Shown: positions 24,632 through 36,774, counted from the stretch's first letter. The stretch is DNA of 64,000 nucleotides from Neckera pumila (GCA_963969595.1 OZ018417.1:4838501-4902500); one strand, 5' to 3'. The notes: generated by a model from the sequence alone, not told the origin. A program made the numbers and translations.

Positions 24632-24800
24632 AACAGCGGGATATCTCCCACTGAGAACAATGGGATACCTCCCTTTGGGAACAACGGGATATCTCCCGCT
24701 GGGAGGAACAGGATAATTCCCGCTAGAAACAATGGGATATCTCCCGTTGAGATCAACGGATGACTTCTATCAATAAGTTCTTAACAGCGGGATATTTCTC
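24632..24800 (+). repeat. 24 bp tandem array of palindromes upstream of the transposase-like gene
   Basis: Five head-to-tail units of 24, 24, 24, 23 and 25 bp (AACARYGGGATATCTCCCGC then TGRG), and a sixth degenerate copy near 24786. They sit about 400 bp upstream of the ATG at 24236, in the presumed promoter region between the divergent genes. Since 24 is a multiple of three, the plus strand also reads as an 8-residue peptide repeat (NNGISPxx) in the ORF 24404-24763. I take that ORF as a by-product. Confidence 0.9.
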
Positions 24801-26450
24801 AATGTTTTGAACGACAGACAGGAGATTATCAACTGGCGTAGCTGCACGGATCCGGTATACAGCATTCACTACGTATTATAGTCTATACTCGTAGTCTACG
24901 GTCGTATACGGTACAAGAGGTAGACGACTACACTATTACGGCTTACGACTTCGTTGCTTTCGCCACTGACGGAATGACCAGGACCGTCCTACACTGAAGA
25001 AAACGACATTATAAACTGCCATTGCTAGCGGTATGCACAGCGCCGCTTACAGCACTGTGCCCAGTAAGCGGTTCTGCGCACATTCTGCACTACTTCGGCA
25101 TTGCAGGCACTTATCCTCTTTCATCAATTAGCACTCATGTGATACGCAACTAATGCTTAAGTATCAAACTCAAAGGACCTGATGTGTGGACAGTCAAATC
25201 ATTGTAGAAGGTGACCTTCCGGCCATTCTTCACTGCTGGTATCACTTGCCCGATCATTATTCCTTCACAACTTCTATATTGCCCTGAAAACACTGAACTG
25301 CTCATGAAAGTGGGAATCGCGGGTAACAAGATTTGAAGAATTCATACCTAGAGAGGAAATGCAAGACTACGACAGATCCGCAAGCTCCATACAATCCACG
25401 AGCGCTGCCAATTAACAAAAGATAGGTGTCCAAACTCCTCGACCGCCACTGCTCATTCACGTGCACCTGGGGAAAACAAGGAAAGTCGATTGGGGATTCA
25501 CGATATTGCTGGAGGTCCTATTTCCTGCTTTCACTTGGATAGGGTCCATCTGCATGTTCATTAACACATGCACTCTTCAAAGCTGTGCACCAATGTGTCA
25601 AGGTAGAATCTTAAGATGCGGTCGTGTTTGCGGAATGTTGACTGCGTTCTCGTTCGTCTCGAGTCCTTCAATGCAGAACTGTCGCGCCTAAGTTAATGTG
25701 CACGTAATTTGGGTCCTGGGAGATTTTCGAGGGGAAACGTGCGGCATTTGAATTCGAATCTAATTGGGATTCCAAAACCCTGCAGCATTCACTGCGGCTG
25801 TCAAGGACCCGTTGAAGCTCCAAGCTTGGCATTTCTCGGGAACGGGACTCAACATTTACCACTCTGACTGACATTCTTGTGTCTGTAATTGCATGCAGAC
25901 TACTCCTTTTTTTCCATTCATTTGATACAGTTCAATCGGATTTTTCATGCAAAGGAAATAATACTCAGGCTAGCAGGCTGAAGTGATCTTTCCGGTGCTG
26001 TCTTAAATAAACCGATTGCCTTTCTAACTTTGAAGATGCCGCACCCTGACATTTTCATTCCGGCAATACATCTGTTGTTTACATTTGTGGAGGTTGTTGG
26101 ATTCAGTAATCAATGCATTTCAACTTCAAATATTCGTAACAAATTCCACCAAGGTCAAAGACATATTAACGAACTTGCCTTACAGTCATGGCAATCCGAT
26201 TTGGAAAGTAAAAAATTTAACTGAGAACTGTTTTAAGGAATTATTCTTCCTCGACATCATTATAGACAAAAAGCTCTTACATGGTCGCTACAAGAGCAGA
26301 CTAACTTACTCAACCTGTTCAATTATACTAAACAAACAGATTATTGACTTCACAAAGCACATCCACTAGTCTTCATAGACATTCATAGGACAACATAGAG
26401 TTACCATACACTTAATTATTCCATGCCATGTGCCTTGCCTGCATTCAATG
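24800..26450. other. Presumed central non-coding region of the element
   Basis: No supported gene. Composition is balanced and unlike the AT-rich DNA to the right. Around 24850-24950 there are imperfect self-complementary stretches based on GTCTATACTCGTAGTCTACG and GTATACGG. A similar CGTATACGGCAC occurs near 32060, close to the other gene. These may be promoter or leader sequences. Confidence 0.4.
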
Positions 26451-26451
26451 C

Positions 26452-26495
26452 TAGGGTTTCAGGGTGTAGGGCTTAGGGTTAGGGTTCAGGATTTC
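26452..26495 (+). repeat. Degenerate telomere-like repeat, TTAGGG/TTTAGGG type
   Basis: A short run of GGGTTT, GGGCTTAGGGTTAGGGTTCAGG phrases. A second run is at 28049-28140. Probably interstitial or a microsatellite, not a chromosome end. Confidence 0.6.
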
Positions 26496-26703
26496 AAGAC
26501 TTCCAATTTAAGGTTCGGGTTTCTACATTCAGGTTCATTGAGTTCAATATTAAGGTTTTCTAACATATTCGGAACAACTGTAAACGTACTCTAGTTTAGG
26601 GTCAGTGGGTTTGTTTCACTTAATAATGTGAACTTCACTAATTTTTGGTTGCTACATGGCTTGGTGTGATTTCTATTAAACTAAAATCTTCAGTATCCCC
26701 TTC

Positions 26704-27169
26704 TAACATATTTAGTATCGACTTAGTGGGTGGGTGGGTGGTACAAAAGTTATAAGGAAGTTGAACATCTTTTGTTTGTCCATACATTTTACAATACCTA
26801 AAACCATACTTGTATTATAATTTATCTTTTTCAATATGTATAAAGAAAAATACATATATATCTTCTACCATACTTAGTAGAGGCTTAGTGGGTGGGTGGG
26901 TGGGCCAAAAAATAAAAAGAAGTTCAAAATCTTTTCTTTGTCCACATATTTTACAATACCTAAAACCATGGTATTGTAATTTATCTTTTATAATACCTAT
27001 GAAGACAAATATCTATATATTCTAACATACTTAGCATAGGCTTAGTAGGTGGGTGGGTGGGTGGGACAAAAAATAAAAGGAAGTTCAAAATCTTTTCTTA
27101 GTTTGTCCATACATTTTACAGTACCTAAAACCATGGTATTATAATTTATCTTTTATAATACCTATGAAG

Positions 27170-27213
<44 letters not shown>

Positions 27214-27377
27214 TAACATACTTAGCATAGGCTTAGTAGGTGGGTGGGTGGGTGGGACAAAAAATAAAAGGAAGTTGAAAATCTTTTCTTTGTCCATACA
27301 TTTTACAGTATCTAAAACCATAGTATTAGAATTTATCTTTTTCAATATCTATAAAGACAAATATTTATATTCGTTTA
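26704..27377 (+). repeat. Tandem repeat, four units of ~160-190 bp
   Basis: The units begin near 26704, 26868, 27025 and 27214. Each has TAGYAYAGGCTTAGTRGGTGGG, a (GGTG)n run, ACAAAAAATAAAAGGAAGTT, TTTGTCCATACATTTTACA, CCTAAAACCAT and TTATCTTTT. The third unit carries an expanded (AT)n run at 27174-27211. Minus-strand and plus-strand ORFs over the array are repeat translations. Confidence 0.9.
27174..27211. repeat. (AT)n microsatellite
   Basis: About 19 AT dinucleotides, inside the third unit of the tandem repeat. Confidence 0.95.
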
Positions 27378-27443
27378 TAGAGATGACCGGCATGTAACTC
27401 CATTTTATTATTCTTTTCCTTCTTCATAAGTTTTAAACTTTTG

Positions 27444-27992
27444 TTAACCCTTAAAAGCCCAAGGGGTTTGGACAAAATACAAATGTGTTATAAAATATAA
27501 GTTCTAAAACTTTTTTGAAGCTTGCATTAAAGAAGATAATGTAAAGCAGAAAAAGTAGAAAGCATCCGTACGGTCAAATTTATAAAATTATTTTTAGATT
27601 TATCTAAAATGAATTTTGAAGATATAACTTCAAAAATTCATCAAAAATACAATTTTTGTTTTTAGCATTTGAATTTTTTTTTTATTGGTCAAATTGTGTT
27701 TTTTATTGATTTGTGAAAAAATGCATGAGATCTAGTAATGAGAACACCAATACTTTCCCCAAATAGTACATTTTTCAACACTACACAAATCTAGACACTT
27801 TGTGCTATTTCCCTTTTAATTTTTGTTTGACCGTAGCGATCTGAGTTTTGAATATGTATATTGCTAAACAACCCAATCTTTTGAAGAAAAAAATAAAAAG
27901 AATTTGAAAAAAATAAAAATTTTGCTTAGAAATTTGGGCTAAAGTTGGGCTACGACCATAAAATGGTCACTCGAGCGCTTACTAGGGGTTAA
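27444..27992. mobile_element. Possible TTAA-flanked non-autonomous element, short family
   Basis: A 549 bp interval beginning TTAACCCTTAAAAGCCC and ending GCTTACTAGGGGTTAA. The ends are inverted and TTAA-flanked as in the ~930 bp family, but the interior does not clearly align with it. It may be a relative or a deleted derivative. Confidence 0.5.
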
Positions 27993-28048
27993 GAAAATTG
28001 TCTCCAAATTTTTGTTAATTATCCAAATCAAAAAAAGGGTTTACGGTC

Positions 28049-28140
28049 AGTGCTTAGGATTTAGGGTTTAGGGATAGGGATCAGGTTTAGGATTTAGGGT
28101 TAGGGTTGAGGGTTGAGGGTTTTGGTGGTTTAGGGTTTCC
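28049..28140 (+). repeat. Degenerate telomere-like repeat
   Basis: TTTAGGG, TTAGGG, GAGGG and AGGGTTT phrases in irregular order. Confidence 0.7.
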
Positions 28141-29740
28141 AAAATCTGGTTCCAGGAATTGAAGATTAAGGTTGCTGAGCATTCTGCAACTACTATACAC
28201 ATACTCGGGTCTTTTGTTTGGTTTAATGTATTATAAACAACTTTTAGTCGAAAGCATTTGAGGAGCCACGTTTCTTTCTAAGCATTTGAGAAGCCACGTT
28301 TCTTTTCTAATGGTGACTGCACATATTTTCTTTATTAAGTATTTTCTTTATTTCATTTATGAACTTCAAAAAACATGTTATAGTTTTCCAATGTTCAAGG
28401 ATGCATTTCAATCATTCTTCTACCTCCTTAATGATCAAAGTAAGGATTCTGTTAAATCTGAGATCATTTTGTTGTTGTATACATTGAGGAGGGCTATTAT
28501 TAGATAATGTGAGCACTTCTATGATTTATTGTAGTATTTAATTTTTATAAGTGTTTGAATCTCCTATGTAACTTTTTTTTATGTAGTAAATTATTGGATT
28601 GTACTTCTCCAATCTGTTTTGGAAGAAGTGCAAGAATGCAGAAGGATTCATTGGTACTACCTTTTCAAAAATGAAATTTGTTTTCTCATATTTGTTGAAT
28701 ATCCTTCATATATAATCGAGGACATTCACATTGATTAAATGATTTTATTTAAATGTGAACATTATGCTTCATATGTAGCTAGATTAAATATAATTAGATT
28801 TTACTCCATTGTACATAATTATTCGGGAACCCTCATGTTCATGAAATTCAATAATGTATTTAGCAATGATGAATTCAAGTGAATAGGACCATCTCCATCA
28901 TTTGGAGCCTACATTTAAATAATTATATGATGTACAATTCACATCAAGAACTAATAGCCAAAAAGTAACCAATGTTGTACATCTTCAATTTTCCATTTCA
29001 AAATACAATCATAAAATTTCATACATAATATGATTATGTCATTCTTACATGCCCATATCATAGCATATGATGCCCTATGAAAATATTAGTTTTCCGATAT
29101 TGGAGGCCCATATCATAGCATATGATGCTCTATTACTATATACTATGTCATGGAGTCTGATAGCCTATGATGCAAAAGAATCGAGTACACAAATAAAGTT
29201 CTTCTAAATTGATTTACGATCCCACAGAAAAAGAGTTATGGTGAAGTGCACCCTAAACCACACAGTAGAAGGAAGTCCATTGTATAGTTATGCCTTCGTA
29301 GCTAAGTTCTAGAATTGAAGGTGCCTTGCGTCAATAATGGGAAAAAAATTGAAGGTCCTAAATGATTCTAATTTGCTTTCCAATAGCCAGTGAGTCTACC
29401 ACTTGTCCCATAATAATGTATTTTATTTTCAAATTATTGAAGTCATTTTGACAATATTTTAGTTTAGTAGTGCCCCATATTTTGAACCAAACCCAAAACC
29501 AAATCCTTGATAATTGAGGAAATGAAAATTGAATGTGGAATTTCTAAGGGAATGATGGAATTCCTAAATGAATGATTAAACCCTCTATGTCCTTTTTTTT
29601 TTCAACTTCGCCAAATGTGCTATAAATTGAACCCTAAACTAATATTTGGATAAGTTGTAAAAAAAGTATGGTACAATAATCCAAAATCCAGTTCGGGCGG
29701 GCAACATAAGAAATTCGTTTAAAGTGAATTTAAAATTTTT
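28141..29740. other. AT-rich DNA with two short duplications
   Basis: A 28 bp tandem duplication (AAGCATTTGAGRAGCCACG then TTTCTT) lies at 28252-28307. The phrase CCATATCATAGCATATGATG is duplicated at 29052 and 29107. The ORF 28286-28507 has a tail (SVKSEIILLLYTLRRAIIR) that looks like a helical gene fragment, but I cannot identify it. Confidence 0.45.
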
Positions 29741-30250
29741 TGAATTAGCCTTCTAGAAGATAACGTTTTTGTGTACAAGAAAGCCTTGATGCATTGCATT
29801 TTCATTAAATATGACAGAGGAAGTTCTGGGTTTTTTTTTGGCCATCTAAACATGTTTTAGAAAAAAATAACTTGTACAGTTCATTTTTGAATGCAATCCA
29901 TATTACAGTTTTTCAACAAATAATTCATGATTTTGTCCAATTTGCTTAGTAGAACAATCTCACCGTTGCAATTACGTTGATTCAATTCCATCTTAGAGTT
30001 ATTAATGATATATTTTTTAATTTACTGAATCTTGGACATACCTTTAATAAATCCTTTCTTGGAGGATGGAAACGATGTGATTTTTCCCTACATTTTTGGT
30101 TCCACATTCAAAACTCAATTCCAAAGCATATGAAAAGTTGTCAATGCAGAAGTTAGTTGAAGTGCAAGAATTTGAAGTTAAGAACATTTAAAGTGAAGAA
30201 CAGTAGTGAGTCATTGAAGGTGGTAGGAAACTTATTTTCTTCACCTAAAC
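29740..30250 (-). mobile_element. Partial ~930 bp TTAA-family element, reverse, copy H
   Basis: Aligns in order with part of copy F: ATAACTTGTACAGTTCATTTTT, then GAACAATCTCACCGTTG, then CAATTCCATCTTAGAGTTAT. No clean left terminus is seen. Confidence 0.55.
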
Positions 30251-30254
30251 CCTC

Positions 30255-30847
30255 CAGAAGACCAAGTGCGGTTTTGGTCAAAATCATTCCGATAAACCTG
30301 CCATGTCTATAGCAAAGAAAGAAAAACTTAAAAAATTATTTTTTGGGCAATCTAACCATAGGATCTAATACTAGACTTGTAACTATAAGAATGTGTCAAT
30401 GAATTCTTAGAAACTTGACCCCATGCATTGCAAGACCTTAATTTTCATTAAATGTGCAGAATTCAAGTTCTTTTGCAACTCACTTGTAATGATTAAATTT
30501 TTTGGCTTTGAATGTCTTTAACTAAACATTTTTGCACTATTGATTTTGATTTTCTAACTGTTTTAGTTGAATTGTTGGTGGGAACTAATTGGAAAAAGAA
30601 TTTGAAGTGAAAAACACTTAATTTTCATTCTAAATGCGCAATGTTCACCCTTGCACAAAATTTGAAGTCAGAAAATTAAAAATATGCTTTTTGTACCCAA
30701 TGCTTGTTGATGCTGAAAGTAGACTTCCAAAATGAGTATCCCAAAAATACGAAGTAATAAGTTAGAGCAGCGGAGTTGCTAGATTTTAATTGAACTCTTT
30801 AAAATTTTGAACATCCACATTGGGTGCCTTGGGCATTTAGGGGTTAA
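30255..30847 (+). mobile_element. Partial ~930 bp TTAA-family element, forward, copy I
   Basis: It has the forward family blocks (TCTATAGCAAAGAAAGAAAA, TCTAACCATAGGATCTAATAC, GCATTGCAAGACCTT) and ends CATTTAGGGGTTAA at 30844-30847. It is shorter than full length. It faces copy H, giving a decayed inverted pair. Confidence 0.6.
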
Positions 30848-30959
30848 GGGGTGTGGGAAAATTGATGAATTGCCCCCCTAACTTATTTGAAGGTAACTTA
30901 CCCCCCTTGCAGTAATTTCAATATATTACCACTCCTTGCATAGGAAGTGGGGATCCAAT

Positions 30960-32380
30960 TCATCATGACCCCATCTCGCTGCGGGTCAAGTCATCCCTTG
31001 CCTGTCAGATTGGTAATCACAGTGGATGGCGCGCCATGATGGCCAAGTTCCTGACCTGGGGCTACGTGCCTCTCCCGCTAAACCGCTTGTTCATCCCGTT
31101 GCACTCACTGGTCAGCGTCCTCCTCCGCAGGCTCTCTCCCTTTGGTAATCGTCTTCCTCCACGAAGCGCTTCCTCGTTTTCTCCTGTTGCAACAAGCGGC
31201 CCGCTGGAAATCGTTGAGTTTGTTGCTTAAATTGCGGGACTTGGGAGAGGAGACCCTGGCGTCTAGTTCGTCATTTCCGCGCGTTTCCGTGGCTTCGAGG
31301 GAGACGTTGGAGTTGCAGCTGTTTGGTTCGCTCGGAGGGAAGCATCGTGATTGAGTTTGCACCAGAGGTCCACGCTGCAAGGACACGGTAGGGTTTTCCA
31401 TCTCCTGCTCTGGATTTTTTTCTCTTGTCAAGTTTCCAAGTTGGATCCGTTTGATCGAATGAACCCTAACAAATAATCCGAAAGTCTGCTTAGTCACTTG
31501 TTTCTCAAAATGAGCTTGAGAATAGCGACAAGAATTATAGGTGATGCTCTTATCTAGATTAAGAGAGAATACTTTAGGTATGAAGTAGATTCAGACAGTG
31601 TAGACAGAAGACGCTCAACCTCCCGTGTTGGTCATTGCGGCGTGGATTGTGGTCTGTTTTTTTGAGGGACGGAATTTCTATCAGTTTCAGTCGTCTTTGC
31701 GATGAGCTTGAAGCTGCACTATCTGGCTGAATTTCTGCGCTGTGGATATTACATATTTACAATTGAGGAAGTTTGTGTTCATTTGGTCTTTGATTTATGA
31801 GAATATCGATTCCGTGCTTGCTGCGAGGGTCTCCATTGTGCCATTTCCGGGTGTCTTGCTTCTTCCGGATCTCAGAGCTCGTTGCGGAGCTTGCTTTCCG
31901 AAAGCAGAGAGGTTGTGCTGTGCCCGGTCATTGGATTTTGTGAGGGCGTCTACTAGTTGGCTTAGTGGTTGGACGTGTGTTAAAAAAGCACTTTGAACTG
32001 CGCAGGAATTACAGAGGCGGGAGGTCATTGTCGACGAGTAGCACCGTATCGTCGACGTATACGGCACAAGCACACCATCATGGCTACATCATCGGCAGTC
32101 GAAGTCACACCAGCATTCTGGAATGACCCGTAAGATTGCAGTCCCCTGAAGTTCTGGATTTTTGTGGTTGTTTGTATTAGATAGAAAGTCAGTATGCTAA
32201 GCATTGTAGTCCAGTTTGCACGGAGAAATTTCAAAATGCCCTATAGCTGCGTAGGACCGGACAATGCCTTCGGTGGGAACACCGGAGACACTTGCAGGTG
32301 CAAACCCGGAGTCCTAATTTCATCGTGATTAATCCCGATAAAGACCTGGAGTACAACTAAAATAGTGGTTAATGATATGA
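30960..32380. promoter_or_regulatory. GC-richer upstream region of the plus-strand element gene
   Basis: GC content rises sharply at about 30960, and CpG-containing sites appear (for example GGCGCGCC near 31028). Small ORFs occur on both strands here, none with a recognisable domain. Position and composition suggest the promoter, 5' leader and possibly upstream exons of the gene that is clearly coding from 33051. Exact exons cannot be set from sequence alone. Confidence 0.4.
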
Positions 32381-32382
32381 CT

Positions 32383-33005
32383 ATCGGGAGATTGCCCGAT
32401 AGTTTTGCAGTACACATAGTACAACAAAGCAATCGGGAACGAAACAAAGTGGTTTTAGTTGAACAGAAAACGAATAAACGGACAAAGAAACAGCGGGAGA
32501 TCTCCCGAAAAAATTGGAAAAAATAATAGAGTTTCGACCGAGATGCTGACACCGCGTTCAAAAGATGAAAGCGCTTCCTTGTGCAAACCATAGACAGCAC
32601 ATGAAATTGGCATCGGGGTATATCCCGATGTCTAACAGGGCATAACATGAATAACGTGGAGAGAAGATCAGCGGGATTTCTCAAAATGCTCTTGTTCGAA
32701 CATGACTGGTAAGAGAACTCAGGAAGGATTGCGTGAATAATGTCGATAGGAGTCGTATGCACTGGGGACTGAGGACGATCCGGTCAGACACGAATCCAAC
32801 GGGAGATCTCTCGATGATTTGAAGCATAAGTAATGATCAGTGCAATAGCAGAGGAGAAAACATTAGAATATGCAAGGTGTTGCTTATGCCGGCACCTACT
32901 GGACATACTCATTGGGAGAACTCCCGCTGAATATGGTAGACGGCCTAAATTAAGGAGCGATGTAGAGCAGGACAGCATTGACGTTCAACGGGAATAATCC
33001 CGATG
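32383..33005. repeat. Palindrome cluster 2, upstream of the plus-strand gene
   Basis: At least seven copies. They include ATCGGGAGATTGCCCGAT (32383), the perfect CGGGAGATCTCCCG (32494), CATCGGGGTATATCCCGATG (32611), a degenerate copy near 32670, CAACGGGAGATCTCTCGATG (32798), ATTGGGAGAACTCCCGCT (32911) and CAACGGGAATAATCCCGATG (32986). They stop just before the coding region. Confidence 0.9.
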
Positions 33006-34451
33006 AAAACTCAGAGGACAGGATATGAGGTGGACTTCTGACCATTGTGCATGGCATTGCGCAGAGAAAATACATCGATCGACCTGCCTGCAGACTTGTC
33101 ACCCATCAGGCTGTACAAGTTTATCGACTCAGTGGTGCACACGTTCCAGTACATCGGCGAGAGCAATCCAGGAGCTGTGTTTCGATGCAACCAGAAAGTT
33201 ACAGCGTGGGGCCTTCAGTGGATGGACCAGGTCGGAGGTGTTGCAATCATATGCCCTAGGCTCTCGTTTGAAGGCAAGGCTCACGCCACGACAGGCTTAG
33301 ACGTCGTGGAGCTTCAAGGGCTAGATAACTCTACTGCCCTCAACATTTTTCGAGAGATGGTTCCCAAGAAGCAGGAAGCACGGACCTACGGCCTCATCCT
33401 TGACTATGCCACCATGGATCTCCAGATGTGTGAGTCTATGACAATAAAGGGATTTCTAGACAAGCCAGTCGGATCTCATTCCTGGACACCAGCGAAGATG
33501 TCCAATGAATGGGTCGTTATAGACGACAACCTTGGCGAGTCCAATACGGACATAGTACCAGTCGTTGCTACTGCATCAACGCCTTCTACCCCAAAGAAGC
33601 AGAGGAAGAGGAAAGCCATAGCGGGTGGGCCAGGAGATGATATTGTGGAGGAAGTAGAGGAGAAGGGCAGGGGTAAGAAGAAAAAAAAGGCCACCCCACT
33701 GACTATTGCGCAGGCAATCAAAATGACAGACGCTGAGGTCAGCAAGCTCAAGCCCAGTGAAATAAAGGAGATCAACAAGTTGTACAACCAGGTTTTCAAG
33801 CCAATGTACAGATGGGACAAGAAGCCACTAGCCAATGCGAAGGGGGAACTCCTACAGGTGCACTACAAGTTCCTCCACAGGGCAAAAGCCGGGGATCTCG
33901 CATACAGAGCTATTGACCAGGATCGGCTCAAAGGGATTAAGAATAAGGTTCTTGTGGACAACGACTTCCACTCTGAGAACCGGTATATAACCGTCTTGCC
34001 CTTGAAGAAAGGACCATACGGGCCGAATAATCTAGTAGAGTTCTGAGACACGTGTCCGAGGAAGGAGAGTCTGACCACCAAATCCCACTACTACATTATT
34101 GGTGGTCAGCACACTGTTGGAGCGCACAAAGAGTTGATCGAGAAGAAACATATCACTGAGGCAGATAAGGCCGACGCTTCCACGTTCAACATCATTCCTA
34201 TATGGGCGTTGCATGAAACAAAGAAGAATGATATCGTTCACCTTTCGAGAGCTCTCAACCAGAACATCGCTGGTGAACAAAAGGAGCAGAGATTTGCACA
34301 ACAGCTTGCTCACGCTTGTGTGAAGTGGAAAGATATGGGGTCCCCGCACCTGTCATACAGAGGACAAGCGCACTCAGCAGCGTACATTGTAAGTTTTATT
34401 GAACTTACGCCCGAGTTATGCTCGTACATCGTTTTTTTCCTTCCTAGAAAT

Positions 34452-34646
34452 CAGCGGGAGATATCCCGATGACTGTCCACAGCGGGACATATCCCACTGT
34501 CGACAGGATCAGAGTATTATTCCTACTAGGCGGGAGAGATACAGATGTTATGAAAATGCACTGATCTCTCGCTGGCATTCAACGGGAATTATCCCATTCT
34601 TCACAGCATAGCCCCGAATCAATCCAGCAACGGGATTTATCCCGAT
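34452..34646. repeat. Palindrome cluster 3, inside intron 1 of the plus-strand gene
   Basis: Four copies within about 200 bp: CAGCGGGAGATATCCCGATG (34452), CAGCGGGACATATCCCACTG (34480), CAACGGGAATTATCCCATTC (34580) and CAACGGGATTTATCCCGATG (34628). The intron runs from the GTAAGT donor at 34389 to the TGTGCAG acceptor ending at 34720. Confidence 0.9.
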
Positions 34647-36774
34647 GAAGAATACTTTCATTGTCTTCTAATTTAGCATTTATCCCCAATGTAACTTGCA
34701 TTGTCGGCACTCATGTGCAGGGATTCTATAATGTGATGTCCTCAATCTTCAATGGGTTCAAGAATGCCGACAACCCGGATTTGAAAATCCCGCTACTCTT
34801 CCTGGAGAAGGATGAAGACTTCAACCGCTGGATTCAGATTGACAAGGACTTTCTGGCCAGAAAGCTTCCTGACGGGAACGAACCAAAATCAAAGGGTGTC
34901 CGTAAGGCGCTGGCATACACCGAATTCAAGCCTTTCTGGGGATTGCAAGATGAGGACTTGAACTACTTGGCTAGCCAGGTGGAGCAGGGAGTGGTGTGCA
35001 TGAAGAAAACGGCTATAAACCTCGATTTTGGGGGAACGCCGGTCACTCCAGTGGCAGCGGGTCGGGAGAAGAAGGTGAGGGCCATGAAGAACAAGCTCAT
35101 GTGCCACTACAAGCAGTTTCCGCTTCCGAGCAAGAAGCCAGAGTACTCTCCCTACCCAGTAGAAGAATGGGAAGAGTTTGTGGCTGCGAAGAAGATTACC
35201 CGGGAGCAAGTCGAGTGGTGGACGGATAAGAGCATGGCGACGGAGCTGGGCAAGGCGTGGCTAGAGGGTCGTACGAAGGCCCTGAACAAGACACACAATC
35301 CAAGCAACTGTCTAGAGGCGGTAAAGAAGATGTAGGAGATCTTCATGAATGCGCATACAGAGGAGATCCAGGAATATGTTGCCAAGGACTTCGGAAGCGA
35401 CTATCTGTGCAAGGTCATGGACGAGAAATGCTGGGACATCAGCAAGATTTTGGCAAAAGATTTCGTAAAGGCATGGCGAGGTAAAGCGAAGACTCACATG
35501 TATTTCTGGTTTCTCTTTGAAATGACCAGTCGCGGTGCTCGTGCTAAATTCCTGGAGAACCGGAATCTGAACCGCGTATTCGATGCCATGGAGTACAAGG
35601 ATACCGATCGACGCCTTGTGAGAGCCCGTTCACCAGCAGTACTTATAACGGATGGTGCTGGATTTCATGCAATTCAAACACACTTGGAGAGGCGGTAGCA
35701 GGACATGAAAGTCCGGCTCTGGGATTGGCATGTAATTCATTACATTCCGGAGAAAGCGGATGGCTTCCCCCCTCCAGTGACAAGATCGCATTTCACTGTG
35801 TAGTTGGTCTTGCTCTTTGCCTACGACGAAGTCCACGGTCCAACGAGTAGCTTCCACAATTTCTTCAGGAGTGCAATCGAGATGTCTGCTGTGTATTTCT
35901 CGAGAGATTTGGACGAAGTGGACAAGTTGTATAGGCGGTCGAATATGCCTTGGTTTTCCATTGCCGCGGCGATGGAAATTTTCCGTAACCACATGACCGA
36001 CAACATGGTCATTGTTAATGTGAACGGCGGTCCGGAAATTACTTCTCTTGCAATGGTAAGCCCTAATTCATTCTCTTTCCCATTATTTTTTGGAACTCAA
36101 TCAATTTCTAGTGCATTGACATTTGCTTCTACAATGCTGTCAGGTCTCCTCGAATAAGGTTATCGAAGTCGTTTATGACTCCGAATCAGAGTCCGAGGCA
36201 ATTTTGGTCGCCCGGCAGATTTGGGAGCAATTGCATAATGCTCAATTCCTTTGTGAGGAGAATGAGGACGAAGAAGAAGAGGAGGGTGGGGGAGAGGAGG
36301 GTGGAGGAGAGGAGGGTGGTAGAGACGGCGACGAGGAAGAGGAAGAGGGACGAGGAAGAGGAAGAGGGACGAGAGGGCGACGGAGAAGAAGAAGAAAGAC
36401 GAGGAGAGGGCGAAGAGGGAGGGGGAGAGGCTGGAGGAGTTGGCGACGATGCTGACATTGTTCCTTCGGATCACCGCCTGACTTCACAAAGTGAACAGGG
36501 AGACGAAGTCGTCGCCGCCGCAGAGGAGGGTGATTCCTCTCATCTGGGAATGCAGGACGATTCTCTACACCACCAGACTATAGGAACGGACACGGGACGT
36601 CAAGACAACGCTTCGAACAAGGAAGACAGTACCTCCCGCATAGAGAGTGATCATGACAATGAGGAAATTCAAACTCCTACTCCTCTGATCACCGCAAGTA
36701 CCCCTCACGCCGAGGAGGACATGGAGAATGACAAAGAAACTAGTCCAGGCAGAAAGGTCAGTCATTGTACCTAA

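Noticed and set aside
21069..24763. Other-frame ORFs over the transposase-like gene
   Set aside because: They overlap the frame with conserved motifs and lack domains; the repeat-derived octapeptide ORF is also discounted.
26452..28140. Chromosome end or telomere
   Set aside because: The TTTAGGG-type units are few, irregular and internal.
28286..28507. ORF of 73 codons with a helical-looking end
   Set aside because: No family recognised and no neighbouring exons; mentioned only as a possible fragment.
31105..31497. Minus-strand ORF of 130 codons opposite the GC-rich upstream region
   Set aside because: It is opposite a likely leader or promoter; no domain and no conserved motif.
34044..35804. 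Stop codon readthrough or RNA editing as the explanation for in-frame stops
   Set aside because: Nuclear gene of mobile origin that also has frameshifts; ordinary decay is simpler.
36160..36487. Three minus-strand ORFs opposite the acidic region
   Set aside because: They are the complement of a GAGGA-type tract and give Ser/Pro/Leu low-complexity peptides.
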